From positions 434,001 through 498,000 of the forward strand of contig JBAMDO010000039.1 in NCBI GenBank assembly GCA_037074765.1: DNA of 64,000 bases. The letters run 5' to 3'. The DNA is from Mansonella perstans (taxonomy: Eukaryota > Nematoda > Chromadorea > Rhabditida > Onchocercidae). Position 1 is the stretch's first letter, and each line of letters starts with the position of its first letter. The position numbers and the translations under genes were made by a program. Shown here piece by piece: positions 1-12,206 of this stretch. The notes under the pieces were generated by a model. The model was not told the origin of the DNA. It searched no databases and worked only from the letters and a program-made list of their open reading frames with translations.

Positions 1-2601
1 TTTTTTTTTTTTTGCATTTATAAATAATGATACTGTTGGTAAAGAAATTTTTTTTCCTTAGTTAGGAATTATATATCTAAAAACATAGAATATTTTATTT
101 TTTTCAACATTTTTTCCTTAAAACTACCAATAATAATTGCTTCAAATCATTGCGTAATCTCTCATGCCACGTTCATAATATAATTTCTTTGAAATCTTCC
201 ATGTGTACTAATATAATTAAGTGAAATGTAAATTTGCTACTCCCAGATTCCCATTTCTGACAATATTCCACTGAATTTATCAATTTGTACGCAATAGTAA
301 TTGCGCAATAATTATATAAAACAAATTCTTCACCTAAAAGATGAAGCCAAATAAAATTTTATGATTGATGAAAGATAATAACAAATTATGATTTTATGAT
401 TAACATATTAAAACTTGTTAAATGTTACAAACAAAAGGATGTAACAAATATAAAATGCTACTTTAATAAATTAAAAAAATTATCAGCAGAACTATGTTGG
501 AGAACAAAGCGCGTAAACAGAAAGTATGGAAGAAAATATTTGCTATCAGTGATTAATTGCTTATTACTGATAATGGAACGTTTAGACCATAAAATTTGTT
601 CTTTAAGATAATCATACGCCGTCTAACTCATCAAATAATGACTTCAACTTTTCATATTTCATAGAATTTGTCATTGTAAATTTTAAATTATTTCAAATAA
701 TTCGTGAAAACAATCGGTTCAATCAGCACAATATAACTGTGACAATTTATAAAAGTCCATGTCATAAATCAGATTTGTAAAATATTTTACAACAAGTATT
801 TCATAAATATTTCCCGGTAGCTTTCTCTTTTTGTTTTTTTTTTGGGTTTTTTTTTTTGGTGAATCAAAAACAATGAATTTACGCAATTTCGAATTTAAAT
901 AAAAGAAAAAATAAAAAAGCAACGGTAAAAAATTTTTCCTTGAATTTGAAATAGTACGTGTCAACTTTCAATTTTACGAAGAAAATGCTTCGATCGATCC
1001 ATCCATCCATCCTTCTATTTTTCCGGTTTTTCTTAATCGTTAAAAGTATGATTCCACTTAAACAACAATAACACAACAACCGGGCAATCAAAAATATAAA
1101 CGATAATAATAACTGATATATGTTAGGTTTATATTTTTATGATTTTATATTAAAAGCGAGAAACAAGTTTAAATTAGTTCGAATCAAATTTAAGTAAACA
1201 AGTTTCTAAATTTTCAAACACAATCGCATGAATCCGAAAAAAATCCGCGCACGAAAGTTTCAGTCAAATATATTTTTTTATTTACAGTACTGATAGAAAT
1301 TGGTAAGTTTTCAATAACAAAAATCATTGATAATTGCATTGCTTTTAATTTGAGCGGAAAAAGGAAAAGATTGCATTAGGAAATTAAATTCTGATTAGGA
1401 GCTATTAAAATTTTTACTTAGATTTTCTGTAACTAAACATTACAATGAAAACATGTTGTATTGTTTCATTGATGATTCATTGCTTCGTCATAGATCATTT
1501 CAAACTATTGTCATATGAGAAGTAAGAAGTAACAATGATGATTTATTCTTAAACGAAATGATAGCTTTAATTTTTTATCATCACTACTGCCATTATTTCT
1601 TACCTATTAATATTAATTTTAATTAGTAACACTGTTATCTCAATGTTGCTATGAAACTTATAGCAATATTTTGCAGCAATTAATTGTTATCATTATTGTT
1701 GTTTTGTCTTAGCAGTGTAATTGTTATAGGAGGATGACATTGGTTTCCATTAGATGTCAGAAAGATTCATATTTATATATGCTCGGCAAGAGGAAAAAAT
1801 TCGATTATAATATATTCAAGACAAAAAATAACTAGCAACTAAATGCTAAAAGTAAAAGAAATTTAATAATCAATTTAATATTACGATCTATCGCACATTA
1901 TAAGCAATATCATTCCCTTTCATTTACTAAACAGTGATTATGTATGAGAAACATTCTACTGCATTCATTTCGCATACTTTATATGTTAATCAACGTTAGA
2001 TAATCCTGATTTCAATTACTATTAATAAAATGGCAGTACCCAATCCATTTTAAGAATTCGTTAAATTTCAATAAATTAGCTAATATAAGATGGAATTATT
2101 GATGATATAATTTACAATGTGAATGAAATAGGTCAAAAGAATGAATAGTATGAGTATTGATTGTTACAATAAATTAATTTATGGGAATTTGAATTGATAG
2201 GAGGAGCAACGAATCTTGATATCTCAAGAATAAGCTTTTTTTTCTTAATTATCATTATTCGACACCATAAAAATGTCAGAATTTAATATTATAAAATCAA
2301 CATTTGGTATATCGCTATAGTAGTGTTTAATGTAAGGAAAAAACGATGCTACAATTACAGAGATATTTACTGCACATAATCCCTCCATTCACATTTTTTT
2401 GAATTTTCAAATCAGAAAAAAATAAAACAGGAATCAAATTAATCAAAAAACTTGATATTGAAATTTTATAAATTGTATAAAAATAACCTAAAATAACTTT
2501 ACATAGGGTAACAAAGTTCCAGAAGCAATTATTACGATATTTTTACATAATCGTTTTGCACGGAACTAGATGCACTTTTTTGTTAATGTGTATCAGATAT
2601 G

Positions 2602-2675
2602 GGATAAAAATTTAATGGATATCCAGTTCGGTAATTATATCGGATAAAAATTTAATGGATATCCAGTTCGGTAAT
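2602..2675. repeat. 40-bp tandem duplication (2 copies)
   Basis: The 34-base core beginning GGATAAAAATTTAATGG occurs identically at 2602-2635 and 2642-2675, a period of 40 bases. It is a recent local duplication in intergenic DNA and makes the second copy appear as part of a spurious open frame. Confidence 0.9.
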
Positions 2676-4099
2676 TTTTTTTTTTGGATTGGAAAATGTG
2701 TATGTCCTTCTCTTAGTGATCTATCATTATTAACGGCCTCAATTGGTGTCGTCGACCGTTATCAATTTTCTATTTATGCAATATTGGGATTTTCAAAAAC
2801 GACATCTTTTATCGTAGGTATTGTTATTAAAAATACTTTTCATAATCACTATAATTTTCCGTTATCGACGTTAGAATGGACATAACAATTTTCGCTATCA
2901 TCATAGTTATTTTAGTGTAGATATCGTTACTGAAAATACTTCAGTCATTTTTTGTCCCCAGTAGAATAAATTTCATTATCCATGCATTAAAAAATAAGAG
3001 TAATGTTATTATGACAATAATGATAATAAAAGTGATAATAATGATGACGAAATTTACAAAAACATATTATTACGTAAGTATTTATTTTTTATAAAAAGAC
3101 TATCCAAAAAATGCGAAATGCTACGAAATTCTTGTCATTTAAATTTTTGCGCATTAAGAAGTCACATACGTGATATAGAAGCGTAGGTGATAGAAAATTT
3201 CTACAGTGGATCAATCTTTGTAACATTGGAAGCATTGAGGTAAAGAATTAAAGGAGGGGAATCATGTGAGAATAAATCATTCATGAAAATAAGTAAATGA
3301 AAAATAAATAAATTTTTATGGAACAATGAAGTAAAATATGTTGAAAATTAACTTCTGCTATATTGAAAGGGCAAGAAATCGATCAGTCGTAAGTCTATTT
3401 GAAAAAAGTAGCGCCATATCGATGAGGATATAGAAACCTTTCCTCCTTTGCTGTTAAAAGGCTAGATTTTTTAATCTGTTGACCTCTTCATCGGTTTCAT
3501 AATCCTCCTTCAATGTTTCATCGATATTATGACCTTGACCCTTTCATCATCTCCTCTTTATTTATGTATAACATTCATTATCAAGTTCTTGTTTATCTCT
3601 ATTTCTACTAAGTAATGCAATAGTCAGTTGTTAAACTAAGACAATTTTTACATTTATACTATAATTGCAAAATTAATAATTGGTAATGAAAAAAAAGATA
3701 AAAAACTAGTAGTCATTATAAACTTTTAGAAAAATGCAATTTCAAATTTTATCAAATTAAAATGTCAACAAACTATATATGACAACAAAAAAAAAAAAAA
3801 AAAAATCATGATTAAAAATCAATTTTTATTAACAAAAAATGAAAAGAAGGAGGGACGGAAAGAGTGAAAAATTGGCAAGGTTTTCTGGTAGTGTTTTTTT
3901 TTTTTTTTTTTTTTTTTTTTTTGTTATTGCTTTCTTTCACTACTTCTTCTCTCGTTCTCTCTTCCGTTGACAATTTTTCTTTCACTTTTCAACTTTTTTC
4001 AATAAAAAGTATACCTGCACCTTTTGTTTGTTAATTACTGTCCTTCCTATCATTTGGCTGCGACGTCTCGTACAAATATGTGATGCAAACCACCGAAAA

Positions 4100-4139
4100 T
4101 TTTCATTTGTCACGAAAATTTTCACGTGACGAATGAAAA
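4100..4139. repeat. Inverted repeat, 15-bp stem
   Basis: TTTTCATTTGTCACG (4100-4114) pairs with CGTGACGAATGAAAA (4125-4139), with one wobble position and a 10-base loop. It lies in intergenic DNA with no adjacent gene. Confidence 0.6.
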
Positions 4140-7100
4140 ATTATACTATAAAAGAAATTTGCAGAAAAGTTTTGACATATTATCATCTGAGATGAATGAA
4201 TAAGGAAATTATGTAAGTATTTTAATAAAGAATATCCGATATCATGATAGACTTCTTATTTCATCAATAGTACTGTGCCAAAATACGCTAAGGCAAAGGA
4301 ATTGAGAATTATAATCAAAATCTGTCCTTAATTAATTAGGTTAAAAACAAAAAAATATTATGTGGCTAATGTGACGATGATAAATTAAACGATAGTGGTG
4401 ACAGAATAACTTCAAAGTTAGCTTAATAATAAATGATAGTAAATGATAAATGTAAATGATAGTAAATAATAAATGCTAATCTGAAATGATGGCACTTCTC
4501 GTTTCAATAAGAATAAAGGAAAATGAATTAGACAATGCCATTAATCTTTAATCATTTCAGCTACACAAAGGTCAGCACTAATGTGGGATAGAGTTGGATG
4601 AGATATTCATTCAATAAGCTGATGACCTCAAAACTGTAGTAGACATGAGAAGAAACTAATTAGCACTGATGAAATTTACTGATTGCTGATGTCGTAAAAA
4701 TGTTCGAGAAGTTACAAAACAGGAAGGATACTGATAACTTCATATATCAGGGAATTTTCAAATGGATGATATGGAAAAAATGGTTCAATGCCCGTGAAAT
4801 TTATTCCTTCTGAATGTGGCCATTTGCAAAGAAATCTGCTTCATTGATGACCATATTGGTACTTGAAAATATATATTTTTAAATTTTCGCGTCAAGTTGC
4901 TGTTTCTCTTACCCATCATATGATAAATTGCTAAAAATTTCGGAAAACCTGATATGTAAATATGTAAATTTGAAATTTCTTATTAATATTAGAGGATGTT
5001 TTGTTGAATAGAGCAACATATTGATAGCATTGTCACCAAATCTTGAAAATATGTCGATAGTTTTGTTGGAAATATTTCATTAATTTAATGATGCTTTAAA
5101 TCTTTAATCATTTTTTCTTTTTGCCAATATATTATATGATATGATTCTATTTCAGATATTCTTCATTGTTATTTTTCTCTCAAATGAATGTTGATCATTT
5201 TTTTCTTTTTTGTAGGAGGAGAAAAAAGAATAGGATGGAATAGAGGAAAAGTAACTCCGAAATATTGATATTTATGAATGCTTCTATGGACTTTTGCTAT
5301 TTGGAATTTACCATATTTTTAAACCGTAAAATTTGACAGGGGGTCCAATTAAATTATACGTATTTTCAATTACATAGATAATTACTTATATACGAGTGAA
5401 ATTATTAATCAAATTAATAAACGAAGTGGTTAGAGTTATTTATTTCTTTTTTCAATTTCACTATTTTATTCCTAATCTTTTTTTATAATGGAAAATTTGT
5501 GATAAAATTATGATAAAATAATGCAAAATTTGTGACAAAATTTGTGATTGTTTTGGTAAATAAATGTTCATCAGAATAATCTATCTATTGATAAATTTAT
5601 TTTCATCTTTTTTAATCGGTAAACAAAACTAATATGCTATTTAAGAGAAGATTTCTTATTCAAAACAAAAGAATGAAATAAAAATGAACAAAAAACATAT
5701 TCAATTATTAAAACATAACATAATAATTCGATACTTTGCACGACCTAAACTGATGTTGAATGGCGAAAGTGAAAATGTTAAATGGATAGGAGTCCTGTGA
5801 AAGAAAAGTTAGGAGTAGATGAAAAGATTGATCATTGACCGTGTTCGTTTCATTTTAATTCATGTCAAACTCATAAAAAAGATGGAAGATTAGATCGTTG
5901 TTGAACAATAAATGCCACAGATGGTATGCAACATACATAGTAATGAATGGATAATTTTTACAATTAATATTCAAATGTCAACAACATATCGTCAAAACTA
6001 TTATGTCAATCGTTGTCATGTTGTAATTAATCTTTTCTTTTTCATTTATTCAATTTTTCTTTTTTTCCAAAAGTATCTTATTGCTAAATCTATCTCAATC
6101 ATTTTTATATATATTCTTCGTTATAAAAAAGAAGAAAAAAAATTTCGGAACAAACTAACTGTTTGATCATTTTTGAAAAATTTACTTATTGTTGACAAAC
6201 TTATTTTGGATGCTAACAAAAAAGTGTTTACAAAGGTTGACAATCGAAAAACACACACCTCACTTAACGATATATTCATAGCGAAAAGGAAAAATATGGG
6301 GAAAAAAAAAGGACCAATCAATTGAATTAATCACGTTTAATAATTTGAAAATCTTTTAAAAGATTCGAATAACTTTGAAAAAAAGAAAAGATGAAAAATT
6401 GATTGATTGATTGACATGTGAATTACATCCGAAAAAGAGAAGAAATTGTAAGTGCATCATTTCTGCCTTAAACAGGTATGCATTTCCTATCAAATGTATC
6501 ATATTTAATCGAGTGAAATGAGGACAAACAACACTGTTGGGATTTTCAAAATTTCATCTGATGAATGAAAACATTAAATTGCAATTATGATACTATCCAG
6601 AAACTTAATATTATTCACAATTAATTAATGTCATCAATTTTTCAATTTCTATCAATTCTAAATAACTTTTGATCCTTATAAGATAAGGCAAATAGAAATT
6701 ATTTACAATAGAAATAACTGGAAAAATATTTAATTCTTTTCCTATTCATTAATTTTTTCAGCTGGCAAATATTAGCATTGTACAGTAATCGCTAAACTCT
6801 AGAAAAGCATCTTCTCATGAAGAATAACGATGTACTTTATAATTATATATACATGCACATATTTGCGTTTCTTATTAAAAAAAAAAAAAAACTTGTTTGA
6901 AATATAGGAATTTATTATCCAGATTTTTTTACCAAATCTAAAAACTTACCATTGCATTACCCATGTTTAGAATTTTATTTGAATTTTCAATTATAGACAT
7001 GTTAATTTCATTATATCTTATTTGAAATCGAATTAAAAAGTTTGTTTAATTATATATTATTAAACTGTTCCATTTGAAAATTTCATTCAATAAACATCTC

Positions 7101-7784
7101 TTATTAATGACACCTTATGAAGTTTCAAATTTTACCAAATATTATCGTCTATTGAGCTAAAATATTCCATCATCAGTAAAGCAATATATGACTAATATGT
7201 ATTGAAAACTTTTCAGTTGTAATTTTCTTATTTCCAACTAGTAATTATAGCTTGTAGCTTTCTTATTTCTATATTATTTCTGACTGTTATTTGGAAATTC
7301 TTCCTACATGGATAGTTTAAACAATAGCAAATTTCGAAATAGATATGCTGATGAGTTAAATGCATATATTCAATTGTAGTTCCCACATAAACAAAATCAT
7401 TATGTAAAATTTTTAGAAAAGCAACATCCTAACAATGTAAGCAATACATGTATGGCAATGCTAAAAGCAGAAATGGTCTAAGCTGATCAAAAGATCATAT
7501 CTATCTCTAAAGTTATCACAAAACCGAAGATTTAACGGGTCCAAAATAAGAAATCGTATGATATAAGAAATGAATCATATCGACGCCAATATTTGACAAA
7601 GAAGCGTATTTCTTTTACTAATCTTGCATTTTGATTAATTCAGCTATGTATGTGTTAAACATTTTTAACTTTAATTTTTTATGACATCAATATGGCTGGT
7701 TTTCAACATTCCCTAATTCAACAATTTTAAAATATAAATAAAAGATGGCATAATCAATTTTTTCCAGAAGGTCTTATGCTATCC

Positions 7785-10375
7785 CTATTTTGAACTATTT
7801 TCCTCTAACAAAGACACTTTCCCTTCGATAATTTTGCCAATATCTTTGAATGATGCCTGCTGTGATCCACGTTTTGCTGGTTTAGGCATTAAAGGACCTG
7901 GACGCCAACCAATAAATGAAACAATCTGGAAACTTGCAGGATATGAAGCATCGTTGCGAGAAAACATCGACCTGAAATAATTTAGCTCCATAGACAAATA
8001 TTGGACACTGATACAAAAAAATACAAGAACATTGACACAAAGAAAACAGATAGATATTGATGCAAAAAAAAAACTAAATGATGAAAACTTTTGCGCCAAG
8101 CTACGTTTATACAACATATTTACCTATAAATGGCATCAGCAGCTATTAAAATATCTTTTCTAACATGCACTGATCGATTTCGTAATGCATTCGATTCACC
8201 CATACCTTGCAAATCATAGAGCAGAGCAAAGATATTCGGATAACCGACCTAAAAAAAAAATTTAAATATTAGAATAAATAAAAATCAATCAGGAAAATAA
8301 AGCATTTGATTAAACCTCACAATATTATTAGTCTCTTAGTTTTAAATTATGTTATTTTTAATTTTTTAAAGTGAGAAATTTTTAAAGTGAGAAATTGATT
8401 AATCAGTAACTAATTATTAACTTTAAAGACCAAATATTACCGTAAGCTCATCTGTGTCCAATGTGATCATACCGAAACCAGCCTGACTCATCAGCAATCC
8501 GACATCATCCGCTTGAACAAATGGTGAAACATGTAAACCAATACCACCCAACCTTTCCATTTCAGCTAACTGTAAAGCTATCCGAAGTTCGCGTAGTGTT
8601 TCATTGGCTAGCATAGCACCAATCAGAGGACAATCAGGACGAAGAATATACAAACAACGCGAAAACCTGAAATTTTACAAGATAAGCAACTCGAAAGGAG
8701 TTCATAGGATTACATTAAAATTCAAATCCGAATTCTACATCTAAATCATCCAAAAAAACTACAGAAAAATGATTATATTGTAGCCATATTATTCACAACC
8801 TTTCTTTTCTACAGCGTTGCAGTTGTTGGTGCAACGGAAAAAAAGAAAAATCCTTGTTTTAAGAAAACTGATTAGATAAGAATAGTCTAATAAGTTTGCA
8901 GGATAAGTAAACAGTTAACAAATGATAACATTAAGAGATAAGTGTTATGAAATGATGCTGATTATAGCACTGGTAGTAGATAACGTTTTTTGGTATCCAT
9001 TTCGAATAGAAATCTCTGACAGGAAAAAGAGAAACCATTTAGGGAGATCATTAATCCAATGAGCACTGAGACTGGACACCACCACATCAGCTGATTTCTC
9101 TCGAAAAGGTGGCATTGATTCGTCTGCAATGATACTCAAAACAGGTACTTCAGGATCCGCTGCAGTTCTACTTCGTCGTATCAGTCCTGCGCTCATATCA
9201 CATTGGATGATGACACCCACATTTTCCTGCATTCAAGGATACTTCAACATTTAAAATATATATTTTATATCCTTATGAAATTTCAATACTCACCCATGCA
9301 AACAGTTTTATTTTATTCAACTATTCCCAAACTGTTTTTTCCGATGAATTTTTTTTTCATAAAATGAATATAGCAAGATTTCTTTAGGAACATGACTACA
9401 TACCAAAAAAAGATGCTGCAGAAATTTGTGATATAAGCACTCAAGTCGTTCAATGAATTCAATTTAATTGCCCATACATATAAATCCTTTTCGGATAACT
9501 TACATTCAGTATGACTTAATTGTTTCTATTCCAGATCGCAAAATGCAATCAATTAGGCTAATTTAAATAACTAAAAAATTCATCACTTGAATTCTACTGA
9601 ATTTAAAAATCACCTTAATCAAATTCATCGCAACATGGCCACTACCACATCCGATATCAATGCATACATCGTTGAATTTTGTTAAGTCAAATACTTTATC
9701 TGCTACACGATAAGCTATTTCATCCTGAAATTTATTACAAATGTCCTAAAAGTTTATTTCATTTCAAATTTCTTAAATTAAAAAGCCAAGAATGGAGCTT
9801 ACTTAGCACTGATGAAAAAACTGTCAGACAATTTGTTATTATTAAACAAATGTAAAATAAAAACATAAATTCGTTGTAATTAATAGTTCAAATCCAGGAT
9901 ACTGATACAAAAACCACCAATAGTGCGGTGTATGAATCAATCAGTTACATTCCATAATTCCGATGCTTCTACATTGTGGAAGCATCCATATACATATATT
10001 TCTTTATGTGACTATATATTTCAGTGTCACATGTTAATTTGAATTATACAGAAACATATGATTCCGAGAGATGGCAAGTAAAGTTCAAAATTTAACTTCC
10101 CAGCAAAACCGGTTTAAGAGTTGGACATAAAAGTGACAATAACTGACTTTGACATACTGACAAACACTATATTCATCCAATTGCGCAGCTCTGTTACGTT
10201 GAATTCTCTTTGTTTCACGATCGAAAAATATTGTACCTTTCGAAGTAGTGCATAAGAAATGCTTGCCAATTGTTTTCTTTTTAACAGATAACTGATCGAA
10301 ATATTTTGTAGAATTTACCAACAAATTATGCAACAAAGGCAAAATTGTTCGAGAATACGGAAGCCATAATGCCAT
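7785..10375 (-). CDS. ndufaf5: NDUFAF5-like mitochondrial complex I assembly methyltransferase/hydroxylase
   Basis: Homologue of NDUFAF5 (C20orf7), a SAM-binding mitochondrial protein that hydroxylates an arginine of NDUFS7 during early complex I assembly. Six minus-strand exons join in phase: 10375-10148, 9724-9614, 9226-9036, 8666-8441, 8248-8124 and 7971-7785. They give 355 codons, close to the human length of about 345. Family signatures include FFDRETKRIQRNRAA near the N-terminus, SAM motif I in IDIGCGSGHVA (exon 2), VVSSLSAHWINDLPKW (exon 3), IGAMLANETLRELR and LQLAE (exon 4), DLQGMGESNALRNR (exon 5) and FIGWRPG with PAKRGS (exon 6). The family-typical KPDG turn is RPDC here. The start ATG lies one base after a TTTCAG acceptor, consistent with trans-splicing. 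Function is transferred from the family; exon structure is read directly. Confidence 0.93.
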
Positions 10376-10376
10376 C

Positions 10377-10382
10377 CTGAAA
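10377..10382 (-). other. Probable trans-splice acceptor before NDUFAF5-like ATG
   Basis: TTTCAG on the minus strand ends one base before the start codon. In nematodes this placement is typical of a spliced-leader acceptor. A cis-intron with a 5' non-coding exon is the alternative. Confidence 0.5.
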
Positions 10383-12206
10383 TTAATTTGCTTCCTGAAT
10401 TATCCTATTAAAATTTCGATTGAATTAAAAATTTTACGTATGCAATAGTTAAAGGATAAAAGAATAAGCTTATTTGATATTTACATTGCTTATAAACACA
10501 AATTGAAATCAATGCGTAACATTCATTCTGAACAATTGATTTTCATTCCAATCTTTTAAACAAAAAAAAGTTTTATGATTTAATCATCGTGAAGTACAAG
10601 CCATGTTATTTGAAATATCTAATTTAGATTGTTACCCAAATTATAAAAAATAATTTCAGAATAAATCCAATTAAATCACTTTACATGCTAATTTAAATAC
10701 AATCTTCATTTGATGATTGAAACATTTTTTTGCAAATATGATACAGATGAAACGTTGTATCAATGCACAATTTATTATTCACATTGCTGAAACTTTTTTT
10801 TTGTTCTTAGTATCAAAAGTATCAACTATCAAAGCTGAAGTAAATGATCGTCAATCATTAGCTCTTTAACTTTGATACTCCAGCAATGCGAATGATAAAA
10901 AAGAACAGATGATTTATTTGATTTGCCTAGAAATTGATATTACAAGAATCAAAGAAACAATACAAAAATAATAGTTCTGTGCTCTCAAATTATACAAAGT
11001 ATAGCAATCTATCACACTATGTATCTTCAGAATATCGATGAAACTTTCCAATGTTCTTATCAAAAACAAATAATGCTTCTAAAAATTTTGAATATTTTTC
11101 CTATTTGTCTACAAAATATTATTATTTAAATTAAGTAATTCATTTAATGATTTCACCATGCACTATTATTATTCGCTATTATTGCCCACGCTCAGCTTAT
11201 CGTTCTATGCCAGCAATAAGTAAGTAAAGTAAACAAAAAGTACTCAGTAGATAAACGAAAAATTAAAAAAATGTAGTTAATTTTTTGCCAATAATGAATC
11301 TTCACATAGGTCTTGGAAGTTAAATCATAGATTCGTGTAAATATTCCGTAGTATTCATTATCAAGCAATTCAGTTTCCTTAATATTTGAACTCTCCAATC
11401 TTTCTACCTTTTACTATTTGATTTTCCCTTAAAACTTTGTACTAAATAATTGACTAATCTCTTGAAAGCATGCTAATATAGCATAAACAATTTAAGAAAG
11501 TTTTAAATAAAGCAGAAATGTAAATAGAGAGGTTTACATAATTTTATTTTTTTTAAGATTGCTATCAGTATAATCATGTATCAATATGTAAAATATGGAT
11601 AAGTGAAAGCAGTGAAGCATTGCTGAACTGATAACTGTCGAAGGATAAGTGTTCCAACAAATCTCGATTCCAACAATAATGCAGCATCTAAAAGTGCACA
11701 ATTTCTCATGTCTATATTAAATGTTTTATTTGTTCATAACAAACAGACAACATTTTGGCTGGTTCCTCTAGTAAGTATCTATCTGTTACTATGACATAGA
11801 TACTGCTAATGCAGTTTGTAGTTCAACGCTAGCAAACAAACCAAGTTTCATTTTTCTTTCATCAAATGTTTCTAATAATCAACTCATGCTAGTAAATGGA
11901 ATATGTCAAACATTTTTATAATTCATCAGTTCGAGATTCAGGCTAATGATGCCGAAATTACGGATAGAATGCAAAATTTGATCAAGGGACATACCGTAAA
12001 ATTATCGACAATGGTGATACAGCAGCAACAGTAGACCTGTGAATTTGAATCACATTTGATTTATCTTTACGAACAATTAAAAAAACAAAAATTTGCATTC
12101 CGTTATATTTTGTTTACGCCAAGAAAAAGGTATTCCAAATATTTCTATGACATTTTAGTCTACTAGTATTATATTATTGTATTCAAAAAGTAATGAAATA
12201 AAAGAT
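10383..12206. other. Intergenic gap between ALG3 and NDUFAF5-like genes
   Basis: AT-rich DNA without a convincing coding exon. The upstream ALG3 gene may extend into its right end. A possible extra C-terminal ALG3 exon follows an acceptor near 12033 on the minus strand, but no frame gave a convincing ALG3 match. The distance of roughly 1.8 kb is long for two genes of one nematode operon. Confidence 0.5.

Larger units (their letters stand above)
1..7784. other. Intergenic AT-rich region, no recognised gene
   Basis: No reading frame here resembles a known protein and no run of phased exons could be built on either strand. The stretch is dominated by A/T homopolymers, including a T run of about 30 near 3894-3922 and an A run near 3788-3804. 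It carries a 40-bp tandem duplication and an inverted repeat, listed separately. A 71-codon open frame at 396-611 is the only stretch with somewhat gene-like composition and is discussed as a finding. I see nothing else supportable. Confidence 0.6.

Noticed and set aside
9889..9915. TTCAAATCC resembling a tRNA T-loop
   Set aside because: No acceptor, D or anticodon stems could be paired around it.
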